Source: a virus
Reading direction: 5' to 3' (one strand)
Virus record (IMG/VR): IMGVR_UViG_3300003324_000374
Location: 1 to 43,347 of that record
Length of the DNA: 43,347 nucleotides
Part shown: piece after piece, positions 14,009 through 23,185 of the stretch
How the letters are laid out: each line of letters starts with the position of its first letter
How positions within the stretch are numbered: the first letter of the stretch is position 1
Notes under the pieces: model-generated
The model's input: the letters and a program-made list of their open reading frames with translations, nothing else
Told to the model about the DNA's origin: nothing
Database searches by the model: none
Translations under genes and position numbers: made by a program

Positions 14009-15225
14009 AAAATGATCACCGTGATATCACTAACTGCAATTGTGGCAATTTGGAATATAGAAATGGCCAAAGTGTTAGTTGAATAAGAAACTGGAGACTG
14101 CAAAGAAACTTCTACCAATGTAACAAAAATCGACCTATTGTAAAAATTTATGGCTCCGGCTATTTCAAAAGGTGAAACACTTGTTCCTACTGTAAATCCA
14201 GCTTCTCCCGGGATTAAACCAGCAGCATAATTTAAAATAGCATTTTGTACGGCAGTAACTGGATCGGATAAAGTATCTGAAACCCGTATGGTGACCCTGA
14301 TTTTAACAGGAACCGGGGTTGGTCTATCGAATAAGATATTCATAACCTGACCGCTAAATGGTTCAGTATAACTTACAGTTACCGGTATGCCTGCGCCATT
14401 AGTATATTGGCACCCACCATTTTTTTTAGCTACCAAAGTTGTGGCAATATCATTATCTGTACCACCGTCTACGCATACATAGATGCTATTAGGGTTCATG
14501 GTCACGCCATCTATTACTTCAGTCGTAGTTAGCACATTTTCTCGGAAAGTAGCACTGTGCACGTTGGGGGTGGCATATAGGCCAGAAAGAATCGCTTCTG
14601 CTAATCCTTCGCCTTGGATTGCTAAAGTATTTTTTCTATATAATCTTAATGCATCATCGCTTTGCGTTTCTGTTCCGATTATTGCTGCGCCGCTATTAGT
14701 AACAGTTTCCCAGCCTAAAACAACGCTAATAATTTGGGTTAATGTTCCTGGGCTAACTGCAATTGGCCCAGCATTCAATGCTTGGAAAGTTACATCAATG
14801 GAACCGCCAACAGGTATTGTTACTGAAGATACGGTTTGAAAGATTTGCTGGCTAACAGTTTCTTTAGCTTGTGAACCTGACGGGATGATGGTTCCGGCTA
14901 CTCCAGTAACTGTACCAACTACGGTGCTAAAAGTAGCAACAGTTCTTTGAATACCAGTTAGCGCACAAATGGCATCTAGAAAAATACCTCCGGCTAAATT
15001 AGGATTTATTTGATTGGCCACTGTAGCATTATTAACCGCTATTCCATCGCGTGATTGGGTTTCTGCGGCTATTAATAAGCCCTGGGGGGTATTAGCGGTA
15101 ACGATTAAATCTTGTCCAAATAATGCTCTGTACTCCGCTATTACTTGGTTATTAATAACTTCGGTATCTGGTATGATTACGCCATCTGGTTCTACATATT
15201 GATAAACATCACCCGACGCTGCCAT
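14005..15225 (-). CDS. Baseplate J-like protein
   Basis: 406 residues; the wedge protein of the contractile baseplate. N-terminal region: TEVINNQVIAEYRALFGQDL, LIAAETQSRDG, then NPNLAGGIFLDAICALTGI (the typical layer before the J domain). The DALRLYRKNTLAIQGEGLAEAILSGLYATPNV segment is the family hallmark. The C-terminus has repeated beta segments and VGTSVSPFEI. It overlaps both neighbours. Confidence 0.93.
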   Translation of the reverse strand: MAASGDVYQYVEPDGVIIPDTEVINNQVIAEYRALFGQDLIVTANTPQGLLIAAETQSRDGIAVNNATVANQINPNLAGGIFLDAICALTGIQRTVATFSTVVGTVTGVAGTIIPSGSQAKETVSQQIFQTVSSVTIPVGGSIDVTFQALNAGPIAVSPGTLTQIISVVLGWETVTNSGAAIIGTETQSDDALRLYRKNTLAIQGEGLAEAILSGLYATPNVHSATFRENVLTTTEVIDGVTMNPNSIYVCVDGGTDNDIATTLVAKKNGGCQYTNGAGIPVTVSYTEPFSGQVMNILFDRPTPVPVKIRVTIRVSDTLSDPVTAVQNAILNYAAGLIPGEAGFTVGTSVSPFEIAGAINFYNRSIFVTLVEVSLQSPVSYSTNTLAISIFQIATIAVSDITVIIL

Positions 15226-15571
15226 TAGTCACTACTCCCACACCATAAATGGTTCGAATTGTAATCGTATATGTTAAAGTATTATCCGATATATTTGCTA
15301 AAAAAGATACCACTTCGGATACTCCATCTATCGCCAATATGGTAGCTCGAACAGCAGCTTCATATTGTTGTAAATTAGGAACTCCCACCCATACCACTTG
15401 AAAATTAGGTAATCCTTGATTAGTGGCGAATATCATTTCGCCTAATATGGTTTTAGCCGCATGAGCACAGGCTTGCAAAGTTCCTTGTAAATTAAACACG
15501 ATGGCTAAATTACCATCTGTCCCCAGATAGATATCGTTATCTGAATTAACTGCAAAACATTGCGCTGTCAT
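15209..15571 (-). CDS. Baseplate wedge protein, GPW/gp25-like
   Basis: 120 residues. The layout DNDIYLGTDGNLAIV, QACAHAAKTILGEMIFATNQGLPNF, then YEAAVRATILAIDGVSEV and a final strand pair fits the gp25/gpW baseplate fold that always precedes baseplate J. It overlaps the J gene by 17 bases. Confidence 0.8.
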   Translation of the reverse strand: MTAQCFAVNSDNDIYLGTDGNLAIVFNLQGTLQACAHAAKTILGEMIFATNQGLPNFQVVWVGVPNLQQYEAAVRATILAIDGVSEVVSFLANISDNTLTYTITIRTIYGVGVVTNGSVG

Positions 15572-15580
15572 AAAATATCC

Positions 15581-16351
15581 TTATGGGGGTGGAGGAGCAG
15601 GAACGCCACCCGCAAATGCGGTAAGAGCATCCCCTTTTCCATTCACGTAAATGTTTCCGCCAAAATATGCAGCATATATGGTCGTTGCTATTCCGGTACA
15701 GCTAAATCCAGCCTGCATTCTTGTTAAACCTTGTACAATTAATTCTCCAGTTACCGTTGTGGTTGGCGCGTCGAGAGTTAAATCCGCCGCAGAAGTGATT
15801 ACCACTCCTGTAGAGTTTACTTCGACAGAATTACTCCCTGAAGACATTTTAATAGCTGTCGAAGATAGAGAAAGCTTAACCGTACCGTTTAAATTTTGTA
15901 AAACAGCATTTCCGTCTTCTCCAGTAACGCTGTATCCCGATAAAACAGAAGGTATGAATACCCCATCCGAAAAACTTTTGACTCGATATGTATTTGGAGG
16001 TGATTCTGAATAATTTTGTAAAAATAAACTAATGTCTCTGTCATTGGCTAAAACAAATCCTAAATCACCTACGGTCAATGGAAAATTTAAAATGTACCCG
16101 CCGCCGCCAAAGTTGATCACAGGGATATTTGCGATTTGCGCGCGACTGACTTGTGTGCCGGAGGTAGACACCATCGCAATCATTAATTCAACCTGGACTC
16201 TATTAGCTGTTCTATCATATGCTAGAACGCGAGCGGGTAGCATACCATCTACATTGCGCAATAATTGACTAAAAGCAAATGAAATTACTCCGGCGAGCGT
16301 ATCATTGTCCGCAGGATTAATGTTTGGGTTATTTCCTCTGCTATCGGTCAT
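15581..16351 (-). CDS. Baseplate spike, Gp138-like (membrane-puncturing)
   Basis: 256 residues. The N-terminal OB-fold (about 35-120; LPARVLAYDRTANRVQVELMI, then PLTVGDLGFVLANDRDISLFL) matches the Gp138 N-terminal domain. It is followed by a beta-helical stretch (NGTVKLSLSSTAIKMSSGS, DLTLDAPTTTV). A proline-rich end (GGVPAPPPP) replaces any metal-binding tip. It is expected to form the trimeric needle of the tail. It overlaps the hub gene by 4 bases. Confidence 0.82.
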   Translation of the reverse strand: MTDSRGNNPNINPADNDTLAGVISFAFSQLLRNVDGMLPARVLAYDRTANRVQVELMIAMVSTSGTQVSRAQIANIPVINFGGGGYILNFPLTVGDLGFVLANDRDISLFLQNYSESPPNTYRVKSFSDGVFIPSVLSGYSVTGEDGNAVLQNLNGTVKLSLSSTAIKMSSGSNSVEVNSTGVVITSAADLTLDAPTTTVTGELIVQGLTRMQAGFSCTGIATTIYAAYFGGNIYVNGKGDALTAFAGGVPAPPPP

Positions 16352-17172
16352 GATCTACGCGCAGCCTCCGCAATGTAATAAAACGGTGTTTCTCTGTTAG
16401 ATATTTCAAACCCTAGTTTATAGATAATGTAACTGCCATTTATGGCTGGATAAATTGAACTAACAATGTCCAATCCACCCCCTAACCTAGATATATTATC
16501 CAATAAATATTTCACTCGTATGCCTTGTTCTGTTATTTCGGGAATCCCTATCATCCCATTTGCAGAACTTAATTCTCTAGTAGCACCACGGATAGGGACT
16601 GCTTGATCCTTTACCACTAGTATATCATCATCTATGAAAGCTACGGAACCCGCACTACCTAATAAACTAACTTGATCTAATGCTGATCCATTAAAAGTAT
16701 AATTACTAATATTTTTATTAGTCGCTTGAAAGTTTAATATCGTGTTAGTATCCTGTGCAATACCTCTGGCTATATCTTGCAATGTAGCTATGCCTGGTTT
16801 ATTTCTAGCTAAAACAGTGCCTTTAGTATAATTTCCAGTTAAGCATTTTAAAACAACGGTGACATCAGGAGGTTGTGAAACAAGAGTGCTCACAATATTA
16901 CCGCTATAAATTAACGTTGTTCCATATGATTGTCGTCCTGCATAAAGCTTTAAAACCTTAGGTGTTCTATTTTGATTAAAAGGTGATGTCTCAGTCAGAA
17001 TATAATCTTGAGTTACCTTATCTAAATTAGTGATCGTTATTTGAGCTTCATTTTGTAAAGCATTTGCATATTTAGTTCCCGTAGCTTTTATTAAAATTTC
17101 ATCATATGTCTTCGTTTCTCCATTTACTTCTATGGATACTTGGACAATCCTAGGGTCTAATTGATTCGTCAT
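16348..17172 (-). CDS. Baseplate hub protein, gp27/gpD-like
   Basis: 274 residues. Strand-rich N-terminus (VQVSIEVNGETKTYDEILIKATG), then EAQITITNLDKVTQDYILTE and LYAGRQSYGTTLIYSGNIVST. This is the typical tail-tube-like domain of hub proteins. The middle has LARNKPGIATLQDIARGIAQ. It sits between the plug and the spike genes, the standard position for the hub. Confidence 0.78.
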   Translation of the reverse strand: MTNQLDPRIVQVSIEVNGETKTYDEILIKATGTKYANALQNEAQITITNLDKVTQDYILTETSPFNQNRTPKVLKLYAGRQSYGTTLIYSGNIVSTLVSQPPDVTVVLKCLTGNYTKGTVLARNKPGIATLQDIARGIAQDTNTILNFQATNKNISNYTFNGSALDQVSLLGSAGSVAFIDDDILVVKDQAVPIRGATRELSSANGMIGIPEITEQGIRVKYLLDNISRLGGGLDIVSSIYPAINGSYIIYKLGFEISNRETPFYYIAEAARRS

Positions 17173-17486
17173 GTAGACATTGCTCTTAATTGGTCTAACT
17201 CAATTTGAGATAAATAGATCAATTGTTGAGTAATGTTAAATTGATCATAAAATGGATAATCTCCGTTTTCAGTATTAAATATGAAATTCCCATTTTCTAA
17301 ATACCTATACGGAATTATTGGATAATAAGGCATAACCCTAATGCCTAATACGATAGGGACATTATTACGAATGATATCCATAGCCATAATATTAGTGGTT
17401 ACATAAAGAGCTAAATCATACGCATTTCCATCTAAAGTAATTGAAAAAGATTGATTCGGTATGGGGCTTATGGGAACAATAATCAT
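17169..17486 (-). CDS. Baseplate plug protein (DUF6983-like)
   Basis: 105 residues. The N-terminal PISPIPNQSFSITLDGNAYDLALYVTTN and the IVLGIRVMPYYPIIPYRYLENGNFIF stretch fit the small baseplate plug family, which closes the tube below the hub. It overlaps both neighbours by 4 bases (ATGA). Confidence 0.72.
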   Translation of the reverse strand: MIIVPISPIPNQSFSITLDGNAYDLALYVTTNIMAMDIIRNNVPIVLGIRVMPYYPIIPYRYLENGNFIFNTENGDYPFYDQFNITQQLIYLSQIELDQLRAMST

Positions 17487-18049
17487 CCAAATAACCTCGA
17501 AAAAAAGTTGCCTCCACTATTAATCAAATATTTTAGTGCAGATTGGTCAACTGTATTATTGGGAGCGGCTTGACTTTGTTGAGCCCCACGGTTCACTTCG
17601 CTACTTTGTTTAACATTCTCTGGAGAATAATCAACCGCTGTGATTGCAAATTGAGCTTCTTTTAAAGTTAAAGCTAAAGTCAAAGCATTATATTGATCCG
17701 GATTTTCTTCATGAGGCATTGAGGCTATTAATTGATTATAATATGACCCCGATTTAGTTTGCACGATTAGCAATGTTGCATTCAAATAAAATTGGCGAAT
17801 TTGTCGATAGGTATCCTGATAATCTCCCGGCGGAAGAATAAAAGATAATTCAATTTCTACTGGTAAAATAACCCGATGGTCTGTGATAGTTGCACCTGAT
17901 TCTAGAGGATGTTCCATCACTCGTGCTTCTTCCTTAACCACGGCTTTTATTGCGCGTGCTCGAGGAAATACCTGATTGAAGTTTTGATCCAGTACTTGTA
18001 CTTGATCATAGGCAGCCGTAGGTAAAAGAGTTTCTAATATATTAGGCAT
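17483..18049 (-). CDS. Dit-like baseplate/tail protein
   Basis: 188 residues. A beta-sandwich N-terminal part (about 20-135) with VVKEEARVMEHPLESGATITDHRV and the LTLALTLKEAQF strand fits the Dit-like tail protein N-terminal domain found next to the tape measure in small myoviruses. The C-terminal 45 residues are Gln/Asn-rich and probably flexible. Its start overlaps the tape measure stop by one base. Confidence 0.72.
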   Translation of the reverse strand: MPNILETLLPTAAYDQVQVLDQNFNQVFPRARAIKAVVKEEARVMEHPLESGATITDHRVILPVEIELSFILPPGDYQDTYRQIRQFYLNATLLIVQTKSGSYYNQLIASMPHEENPDQYNALTLALTLKEAQFAITAVDYSPENVKQSSEVNRGAQQSQAAPNNTVDQSALKYLINSGGNFFSRLFG

Positions 18050-19362
18050 TAGATTAATTGACCTCCGGCGTAATTATTTTGCAATTGGCGCATCTGCCTT
18101 TGGAGTTCTCCTCCAATTGCTCCTGCTATCCCCGTAGCATCTGTAGCTGCCGTATTGATCTGTAATTCACCAATAGTTAAATTTATTTCTTTATTATTAC
18201 CATTGTTAGAATTTAATAGTTGTGATCCAAGCTTAAACCCTAATGGAACATTATTAGCTTCATCAATAGTTTTTTTAGCTTGAGGCAGAAAAGGAAAGGA
18301 GACATTTGCTCCTTGAGCTTTTATTTCAGCCAATCCACCTTCTATAATAGGAGACACCCAATTTTTTAATATTTTTGCTGCTTCTATTATTGTATTTATT
18401 TTATCTAACATTTGTCCTAGGAACCAAAGAACTCCTTTTGCTCCTATTTTGATTGCTTCAAAAACGCCTTGTACTACATCTTTTAGTTCTGGCCACCTTT
18501 TTAACATATCTCCGATAACAGATTCACCGCCGCGCCTAAAAGTTTCAATATCATCATACGCTAAAGCAAAAGCAGCGCCTAAAAGAGCAATCGCTCCAAT
18601 AAAAATAAATAAAGGAATATTGGCTAATATTATACTCCCGGCAATTCCAGCAAAAACCGCAGCTACGGGTATTAATGCTCCTTTTACTAATCCAGAATGC
18701 TTTCTTATATAAATTACAAAATCAGTAACTTTGTCTAATACTTTATCAATAGCTGGAATAATTTTTAACAAATAATCTCTTGTTAAAGATTGAAATCCTT
18801 TTCCAAGATTTTGAGTACTTTCTTGAAAATGTTTGAAAATAGCCGCATCTCGTGCTGATACTACTCCCAATTCTTTTTGTCTTCTTATTAATGATTCAAC
18901 TTCACGTCGTCCTTGCTGAAGTAAGAGAATAGTAGGCGTATCTAGACCTAACATCTTTCCATATTGGAGCGCTTGAATTCGATTTAGTCTAGAAAATTGA
19001 TCTGCTATTTTAGGAAGAAGTTGTAAAGCGATTGTAGGAGTTGTTCCTAAATGAGTAGCTAAAGATTCTAAAGTGCGCGCAAATCCTTCGACAGTTCCAC
19101 CAGTTTTACGTACAGCCGATCCCCATGCATCAAGTTCTTCTATATTTACCGCTAAGGCTTGAGAAGCTTGGGTTAAATCAAAAGCATACCCTACGGCTCG
19201 AGTTAAACTAGAAAAAACAGCATATAAAGATAACCATTTACGTGCAAATTTATTTAAAGAGGCATCCATTCTAACAATAGAATCATTAACGCTTTTGAAT
19301 CCTTTTTCAGCGTCTTTTGAATCTGCTTTAAATAAAATATAAAAGGTATCTAAAATTGCCAC
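18049..19362 (-). CDS. Tail tape measure protein (short)
   Basis: 437 residues. The N-terminal helices (FYILFKADSKDAEKGFKSVN, then MDASLNKFARKWLSLYAVF) are typical tape-measure coiled coil. A hydrophobic block (about 230-275: IPVAAVFAGIAGSIILANIP, then FIGAIALLGAAFALAYDD) is the usual membrane-inserting region. At roughly 0.15 nm per residue the predicted tail is about 65 nm. The position after the overlapping chaperone frames and before Dit and plug supports the call. Confidence 0.85.
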   Translation of the reverse strand: MAILDTFYILFKADSKDAEKGFKSVNDSIVRMDASLNKFARKWLSLYAVFSSLTRAVGYAFDLTQASQALAVNIEELDAWGSAVRKTGGTVEGFARTLESLATHLGTTPTIALQLLPKIADQFSRLNRIQALQYGKMLGLDTPTILLLQQGRREVESLIRRQKELGVVSARDAAIFKHFQESTQNLGKGFQSLTRDYLLKIIPAIDKVLDKVTDFVIYIRKHSGLVKGALIPVAAVFAGIAGSIILANIPLFIFIGAIALLGAAFALAYDDIETFRRGGESVIGDMLKRWPELKDVVQGVFEAIKIGAKGVLWFLGQMLDKINTIIEAAKILKNWVSPIIEGGLAEIKAQGANVSFPFLPQAKKTIDEANNVPLGFKLGSQLLNSNNGNNKEINLTIGELQINTAATDATGIAGAIGGELQRQMRQLQNNYAGGQLI

Positions 19363-19363
19363 T

Positions 19364-19615
19364 TTATTTCCTCGCAGCGTCTTTTTTAGCCTCTTTAATT
19401 GCTAAAAATTCGTTCATTTTAGTAACAGCTATTACTTCCCAGATTAAAAAAGCTTCTTCCAAAGTATATACCGTTTTTAATTCGTGGTAAGTGGCTTTTC
19501 CTTCTGCGATAATTGTTCCAAAGAGTCCATCAATGTTTTTGTAATCCACGCTGGAACCTTCTGGGCTAAACCGCTTAAGAAAGTCGAGGCTAGCCCGTTC
19601 TGAAAAAAACTGCAA
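19364..19615 (-). CDS. Tail assembly chaperone, -1 frame extension (T part)
   Basis: This frame opens at a TTG with no ribosome binding site and lies in the -1 frame relative to the 139-residue chaperone, overlapping it by 139 bases. Only its last half (ATYHELKTVYTLEEAFLIWEVI) looks like conserved protein. This fits a lambda G/GT-like arrangement in which ribosomes slip -1 to make a longer chaperone. A T-T-T run of seven (19603-19609) offers a perfect slip site; a later GGAAAAG (19495-19501) is a second candidate. I do not think it is translated by itself. Confidence 0.6.
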   Translation of the reverse strand: MQFFSERASLDFLKRFSPEGSSVDYKNIDGLFGTIIAEGKATYHELKTVYTLEEAFLIWEVIAVTKMNEFLAIKEAKKDAARK

Positions 19616-19896
19616 TTATACTCTATAACGGCAGCTTCTAATTTCATCAGAGTTTCCCAATCTCGCGTATGCTGATTGATTAGAGCTTCATTAGCTAAAG
19701 CTATCGTAATATCATTAATGGGTACTGAAACATATTTCATCAACTTAAGCATTATTTCTTGATTAGCTTTGTATTCTCCAACTTTTGGCAAAGAAGTAAG
19801 CGGATAATTACAAATTATTTCCCGTCCTTCAATCGCTGGAAATTTGTGTATTATAAATTTTCTACCATTAACCTCGATTTGTTTTGGTTCTAACAT
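19477..19896 (-). CDS. Tail assembly chaperone (G part)
   Basis: 139 residues. The N-terminus (MLEPKQIEVNGRKFIIHKFPAIEGREI) and the helical EALINQHTRDWETLMKLEAAVIEYNCSFF segment followed by LAQKVPAWITKTL fit myovirus tail assembly chaperones. It sits between tail tube and tape measure, where such genes normally lie, and binds the tape measure during tail assembly. The start is one base after the tube gene's stop. Confidence 0.72.
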   Translation of the reverse strand: MLEPKQIEVNGRKFIIHKFPAIEGREIICNYPLTSLPKVGEYKANQEIMLKLMKYVSVPINDITIALANEALINQHTRDWETLMKLEAAVIEYNCSFFQNGLASTFLSGLAQKVPAWITKTLMDSLEQLSQKEKPLTTN

Positions 19897-19897
19897 T

Positions 19898-20344
19898 TTA
19901 TATTCCTATTTTATTTTCAAAATTAAATGTATAAACTTTAGTCTTCATACGTCCATCATTGCTAATTGAATTAGCCGGCATCCCTTCAACAATAAATCCA
20001 TTAGTAAAATTATCAAAATTCCCATTTGGATAACGAATGTTCAAAGTAATAATATCTTGAGCACCTTGTTTTCCTTTACCAACTCGGTTTGCTTCTAACA
20101 AAATACCAAGAGTAATATCGTCGATACTAGCTGGAATTACGCTCAGATTAACTACAATAGGGTTGGCTTTTGACCAAGTTAATAAATCCCCATTTAATCC
20201 CATCGCGGTGCTGCCAATTTGAAGAGATGGGATGTCAATAGCGTCAGTATCATCAGAAAATTGAGTAATCACATATCCGAACGGCAAAGTATTGGAAGCT
20301 TTAACCGTGACGACCGCACCAAAACCTGAAATAACTTGTGTCAT
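19898..20344 (-). CDS. Tail tube protein
   Basis: 148 residues, beta-rich with [24 protein letters not shown] at the start, a central [22 protein letters not shown] and a [14 protein letters not shown] strand at the end. Position directly after the sheath is the standard place for the tube gene of a contractile tail, and the length fits. I recognise the plan (DUF3277-like) rather than exact residues. Confidence 0.8.
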   Translation of the reverse strand: MTQVISGFGAVVTVKASNTLPFGYVITQFSDDTDAIDIPSLQIGSTAMGLNGDLLTWSKANPIVVNLSVIPASIDDITLGILLEANRVGKGKQGAQDIITLNIRYPNGNFDNFTNGFIVEGMPANSISNDGRMKTKVYTFNFENKIGI

Positions 20345-20358
20345 GTTCTAACTCCCTT

Positions 20359-22251
20359 TTAGATCAATACTTGTTGTCCAGTTATTAAATTAATATCATC
20401 ATCTTTACTGTAGATCAAAGTATATACTGCTTTATATTCAGTTAAACTGGTATTTGGGTTAACATAAGGAACTATGTCACAATTTACCCAATAACCTATT
20501 GTTTGAACTTGATACCAAGCATTTGGATCACCCGTTGTTGAAGTGATGAAAGCTTTTTGATCTGCTGTTAAAATCTTATTGGCACTAATTGTTCCATTAT
20601 TGGTAGCTTCTTCTATAACTGCCTGTAGGACGGCCAATATTTGACTTTGACCATTTTTATTGGCTGGAATCCGATTTTGATTAATCAAAAGATTCATTAA
20701 AGAAGATTGCGCAGCATCTTTTAACCACATTTCATTAGCGTAAAGATTTAAGAAAAGGGGAGAAACTGCTAACCCCATCATTAACCCTCTTTGATAGAAA
20801 GCAAGAAGAACTCCTGCGGTTTGTGTGACTCCATAGTAATTTACTCGAATTCCATCATAAAAATTAGCATCTGAGTTTGTGGTAACACTTGGTGTCAAAT
20901 TGAATTGTTGGAACATGTAATTTTGTACAGAATTTGGTTGATCATAAGCTGTAGCCGCTAACACCATCATGGGCCCTTGTTCTGGATATTCAGTTGCCAA
21001 AGGGGATAATGTTATTTGAGTACCTGCGAAGCCACTTAAGACATTCGTGTATTGAATGGCAATAGTTTGATTTAATACAGGCACACAATATATGAAAGAT
21101 ACATTTTGCGTAGAATTCCATTGGGCAATATCTGTAATATCATCAATTCCTAATCCGCCCATAAACAAAAATGAGCCAAAATTATTAGAAGCTTCTGCGG
21201 ATATAATCAATGCATCAACTGGAGATAAAACAGCAATACCGTTTATCCACCGTAAAGTAGCACCGCTCACCCACCCTAACGCTGTGCCGATTGGCGTTCC
21301 GGCTGTTCCTTCTTGAACGCTAATAGTAACATCTTGTTCATCTCCACCTAGGAAATTGAAGCTGCCTCTTGTGGCATCATAGGTTACCGTAGCACCTGTA
21401 AACTGAATGCCTCCTGCCGTGAAAGCCTGAATAGCGGTCTCAACCGTGCTAGCCACGTTGGCTAAAGTAAGGTCTGCTGTAAAATCTAGACCTGTGAAAG
21501 CATGAGTCGTAGACCCAATCGTAAGCGTGAAACTTCCATCGGAAACTCCAGAGTATATCCCAATATTTTGGGTCTGAATGTTTCCTAAAATTTGAGGAGG
21601 AGTTGCACCTATGCCATCAGAGACAATTAAAGTCGGACCGGATACCCATCCTAACAAGCCACCAATAGGTTCTCCAAAAGTCCCTTCAGTAACTTGAATA
21701 ACAGCGGGTAAGGTATTATCTCCGCCTTGTAGATTGAAACTACCTCGGATCGGATCATATGTTACTGTTGCCGCAGACCATAAAGTTCCAGCGCCACCTA
21801 ACCTAATTCCCGTCTGTAAGATACTTGCAACGTCTGTTAGACTTGTAGCAGTGGTAAAATTAAAAGCAGAAAATGCAGAAGTATATTCACCCATCGTTAG
21901 GCTAAACGTACCACCCGTAATGGTATTATACATACCTATGTTTTGAGGTTGAATATTACCAAAAATCTGAGGGAAAGTAGCAGTAGTCGCATATCGAGCA
22001 AAATCAATGGAAGGTGGGATATTTCCATTTTTACTCACCCAAGAAAAATAAAAAAGTGCTCGTTTATATTCTTCTGATGATGTACCAAACCAAGTGCCTA
22101 CTTCTGAAGCACTGGTAAAATTAATGAATCCATTAGTAGGTACCAATTCATTTTGAGTAAATATCCTACCGATTAGACTTCTTCGAGGTACGGAAGAACC
22201 AGCACCAACGCTGGATATAATATTTACATATCTAGTTATTGAAATCGCCAT
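20359..22251 (-). CDS. Contractile tail sheath protein (DUF3383) with duplicated insert domain
   Basis: 630 residues, longer than the usual roughly 400-500. N-terminal YVNIISSVGAGSSVPRRSLIGR and the TSASEVGTWFGTSSEEYKRALFYFSW segment are family hallmarks. A domain of about 120 residues occurs twice in tandem (about 95-215 and 220-340): each copy starts with QI(F/L)GNIQ(P/T)QNIG and includes YD..RGSFN and LGWVSG. The C-terminal half holds the conserved subunit core. The protein forms the outer tail tube that contracts on infection. Confidence 0.92.
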   Translation of the reverse strand: MAISITRYVNIISSVGAGSSVPRRSLIGRIFTQNELVPTNGFINFTSASEVGTWFGTSSEEYKRALFYFSWVSKNGNIPPSIDFARYATTATFPQIFGNIQPQNIGMYNTITGGTFSLTMGEYTSAFSAFNFTTATSLTDVASILQTGIRLGGAGTLWSAATVTYDPIRGSFNLQGGDNTLPAVIQVTEGTFGEPIGGLLGWVSGPTLIVSDGIGATPPQILGNIQTQNIGIYSGVSDGSFTLTIGSTTHAFTGLDFTADLTLANVASTVETAIQAFTAGGIQFTGATVTYDATRGSFNFLGGDEQDVTISVQEGTAGTPIGTALGWVSGATLRWINGIAVLSPVDALIISAEASNNFGSFLFMGGLGIDDITDIAQWNSTQNVSFIYCVPVLNQTIAIQYTNVLSGFAGTQITLSPLATEYPEQGPMMVLAATAYDQPNSVQNYMFQQFNLTPSVTTNSDANFYDGIRVNYYGVTQTAGVLLAFYQRGLMMGLAVSPLFLNLYANEMWLKDAAQSSLMNLLINQNRIPANKNGQSQILAVLQAVIEEATNNGTISANKILTADQKAFITSTTGDPNAWYQVQTIGYWVNCDIVPYVNPNTSLTEYKAVYTLIYSKDDDINLITGQQVLI

Positions 22252-22266
22252 ATCGATATCGCTCCC

Positions 22267-22806
22267 TTAAACCCTAAAAATGTCATACTCAACGTGGTCT
22301 ACAACGTTACCGGTAGAAACCCTAGTTTGTGTATGGGTTAATGTAAAATCAAAACTTGGTGAAGCTTCAAAATTATCCATATCGTCCGTAAAATAACCAT
22401 TAGATACGTCCGTTATTCGTAAAATTCCTATGCCATTATTGTACAGTATATCTAAAGTATTATCACTCTGCATTATTGCGGATACTTCATTTACTAAATC
22501 AGAAGCCGTATATTGATTAGGAGTAGACGGATTTTGTCTAACTAAAGCGCTTATTTGAAAAGTGGTTTCATACATTTGTTCTTCAGTATGTTCCATAGTT
22601 AAATTAGAAGGATTCCAATTATTGAATCTCCCTAAAAATCCATATCTATGGTCGGCTATTTTATAAAACGTAACAACTGGACTTAAGGAAACACCCTGCT
22701 GCGTAGGCTGATTTGCTGCAATTACTTTCACTCCGGTATAGCCGTCAGCCGTTAATCCAGTTTGGATTATTGGAAGAAAAACTTGTATTAATTGATTATC
22801 TAACAT
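22267..22806 (-). CDS. Neck/tail terminator-like protein
   Basis: 179 residues. The pattern LDNQLIQVFLPIIQTGL, SPVVTFYKIADHRYGF, then QMYETTFQISALVRQNP and ASDLVNEVSAIMQSD fits the phage neck terminator (gp12-like) family that caps the sheath and tube. It lies just upstream of the sheath, as expected. Confidence 0.75.
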   Translation of the reverse strand: MLDNQLIQVFLPIIQTGLTADGYTGVKVIAANQPTQQGVSLSPVVTFYKIADHRYGFLGRFNNWNPSNLTMEHTEEQMYETTFQISALVRQNPSTPNQYTASDLVNEVSAIMQSDNTLDILYNNGIGILRITDVSNGYFTDDMDNFEASPSFDFTLTHTQTRVSTGNVVDHVEYDIFRV

Positions 22807-22810
22807 TCAA

Positions 22811-23185
22811 TTAGCTACCTGGTAAAATTAAACAACAAAGAACCCCTTTCCACTTATCCATAGCAAACCAATCATTATTCGATTCGCATTGAAATCTTTG
22901 CCCATTAAAAACTATTTGATCATTGGACACGTCTCTTTGTAAATCAATTATGTCATTAAGTGTATAAAAAGTGTAATAACTTTTTTGAAAATCTAATCCA
23001 TATGCTTCATATAAATTTCTAGGAACTGGTTGAAAACTTCCATTTATATCTAAAGGCTCATCATAAGTGGTTACCCATTGCCCCACGGAATTAAGAGTTC
23101 TAGGTAAGGCACGATAATACGTAACTATCTGTCGATTAATAACCGTTAATGCGATACTGAGTAAATTCGATCCAGGTACTTGCAT
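22811..23185 (-). CDS. Head-tail connector protein (124 aa)
   Basis: The sequence has a beta-barrel plan with NSVGQWVTTYDEPLDINGSFQPV and VFNGQRFQCESNNDWFAMDKWKGVLC. Small proteins like this lie between the HK97 gp10-like protein and the terminator in many myoviruses and close the head-tail joint. The start overlaps the stop of the previous gene as TAATG. The exact family was not confirmed. Confidence 0.65.
   Translation of the reverse strand: MQVPGSNLLSIALTVINRQIVTYYRALPRTLNSVGQWVTTYDEPLDINGSFQPVPRNLYEAYGLDFQKSYYTFYTLNDIIDLQRDVSNDQIVFNGQRFQCESNNDWFAMDKWKGVLCCLILPGS

Noticed and set aside
14483-16013. Plus-strand frames of about 120 codons opposite baseplate J and spike genes
   Set aside because: Shadows of well-supported baseplate genes; no start signals.
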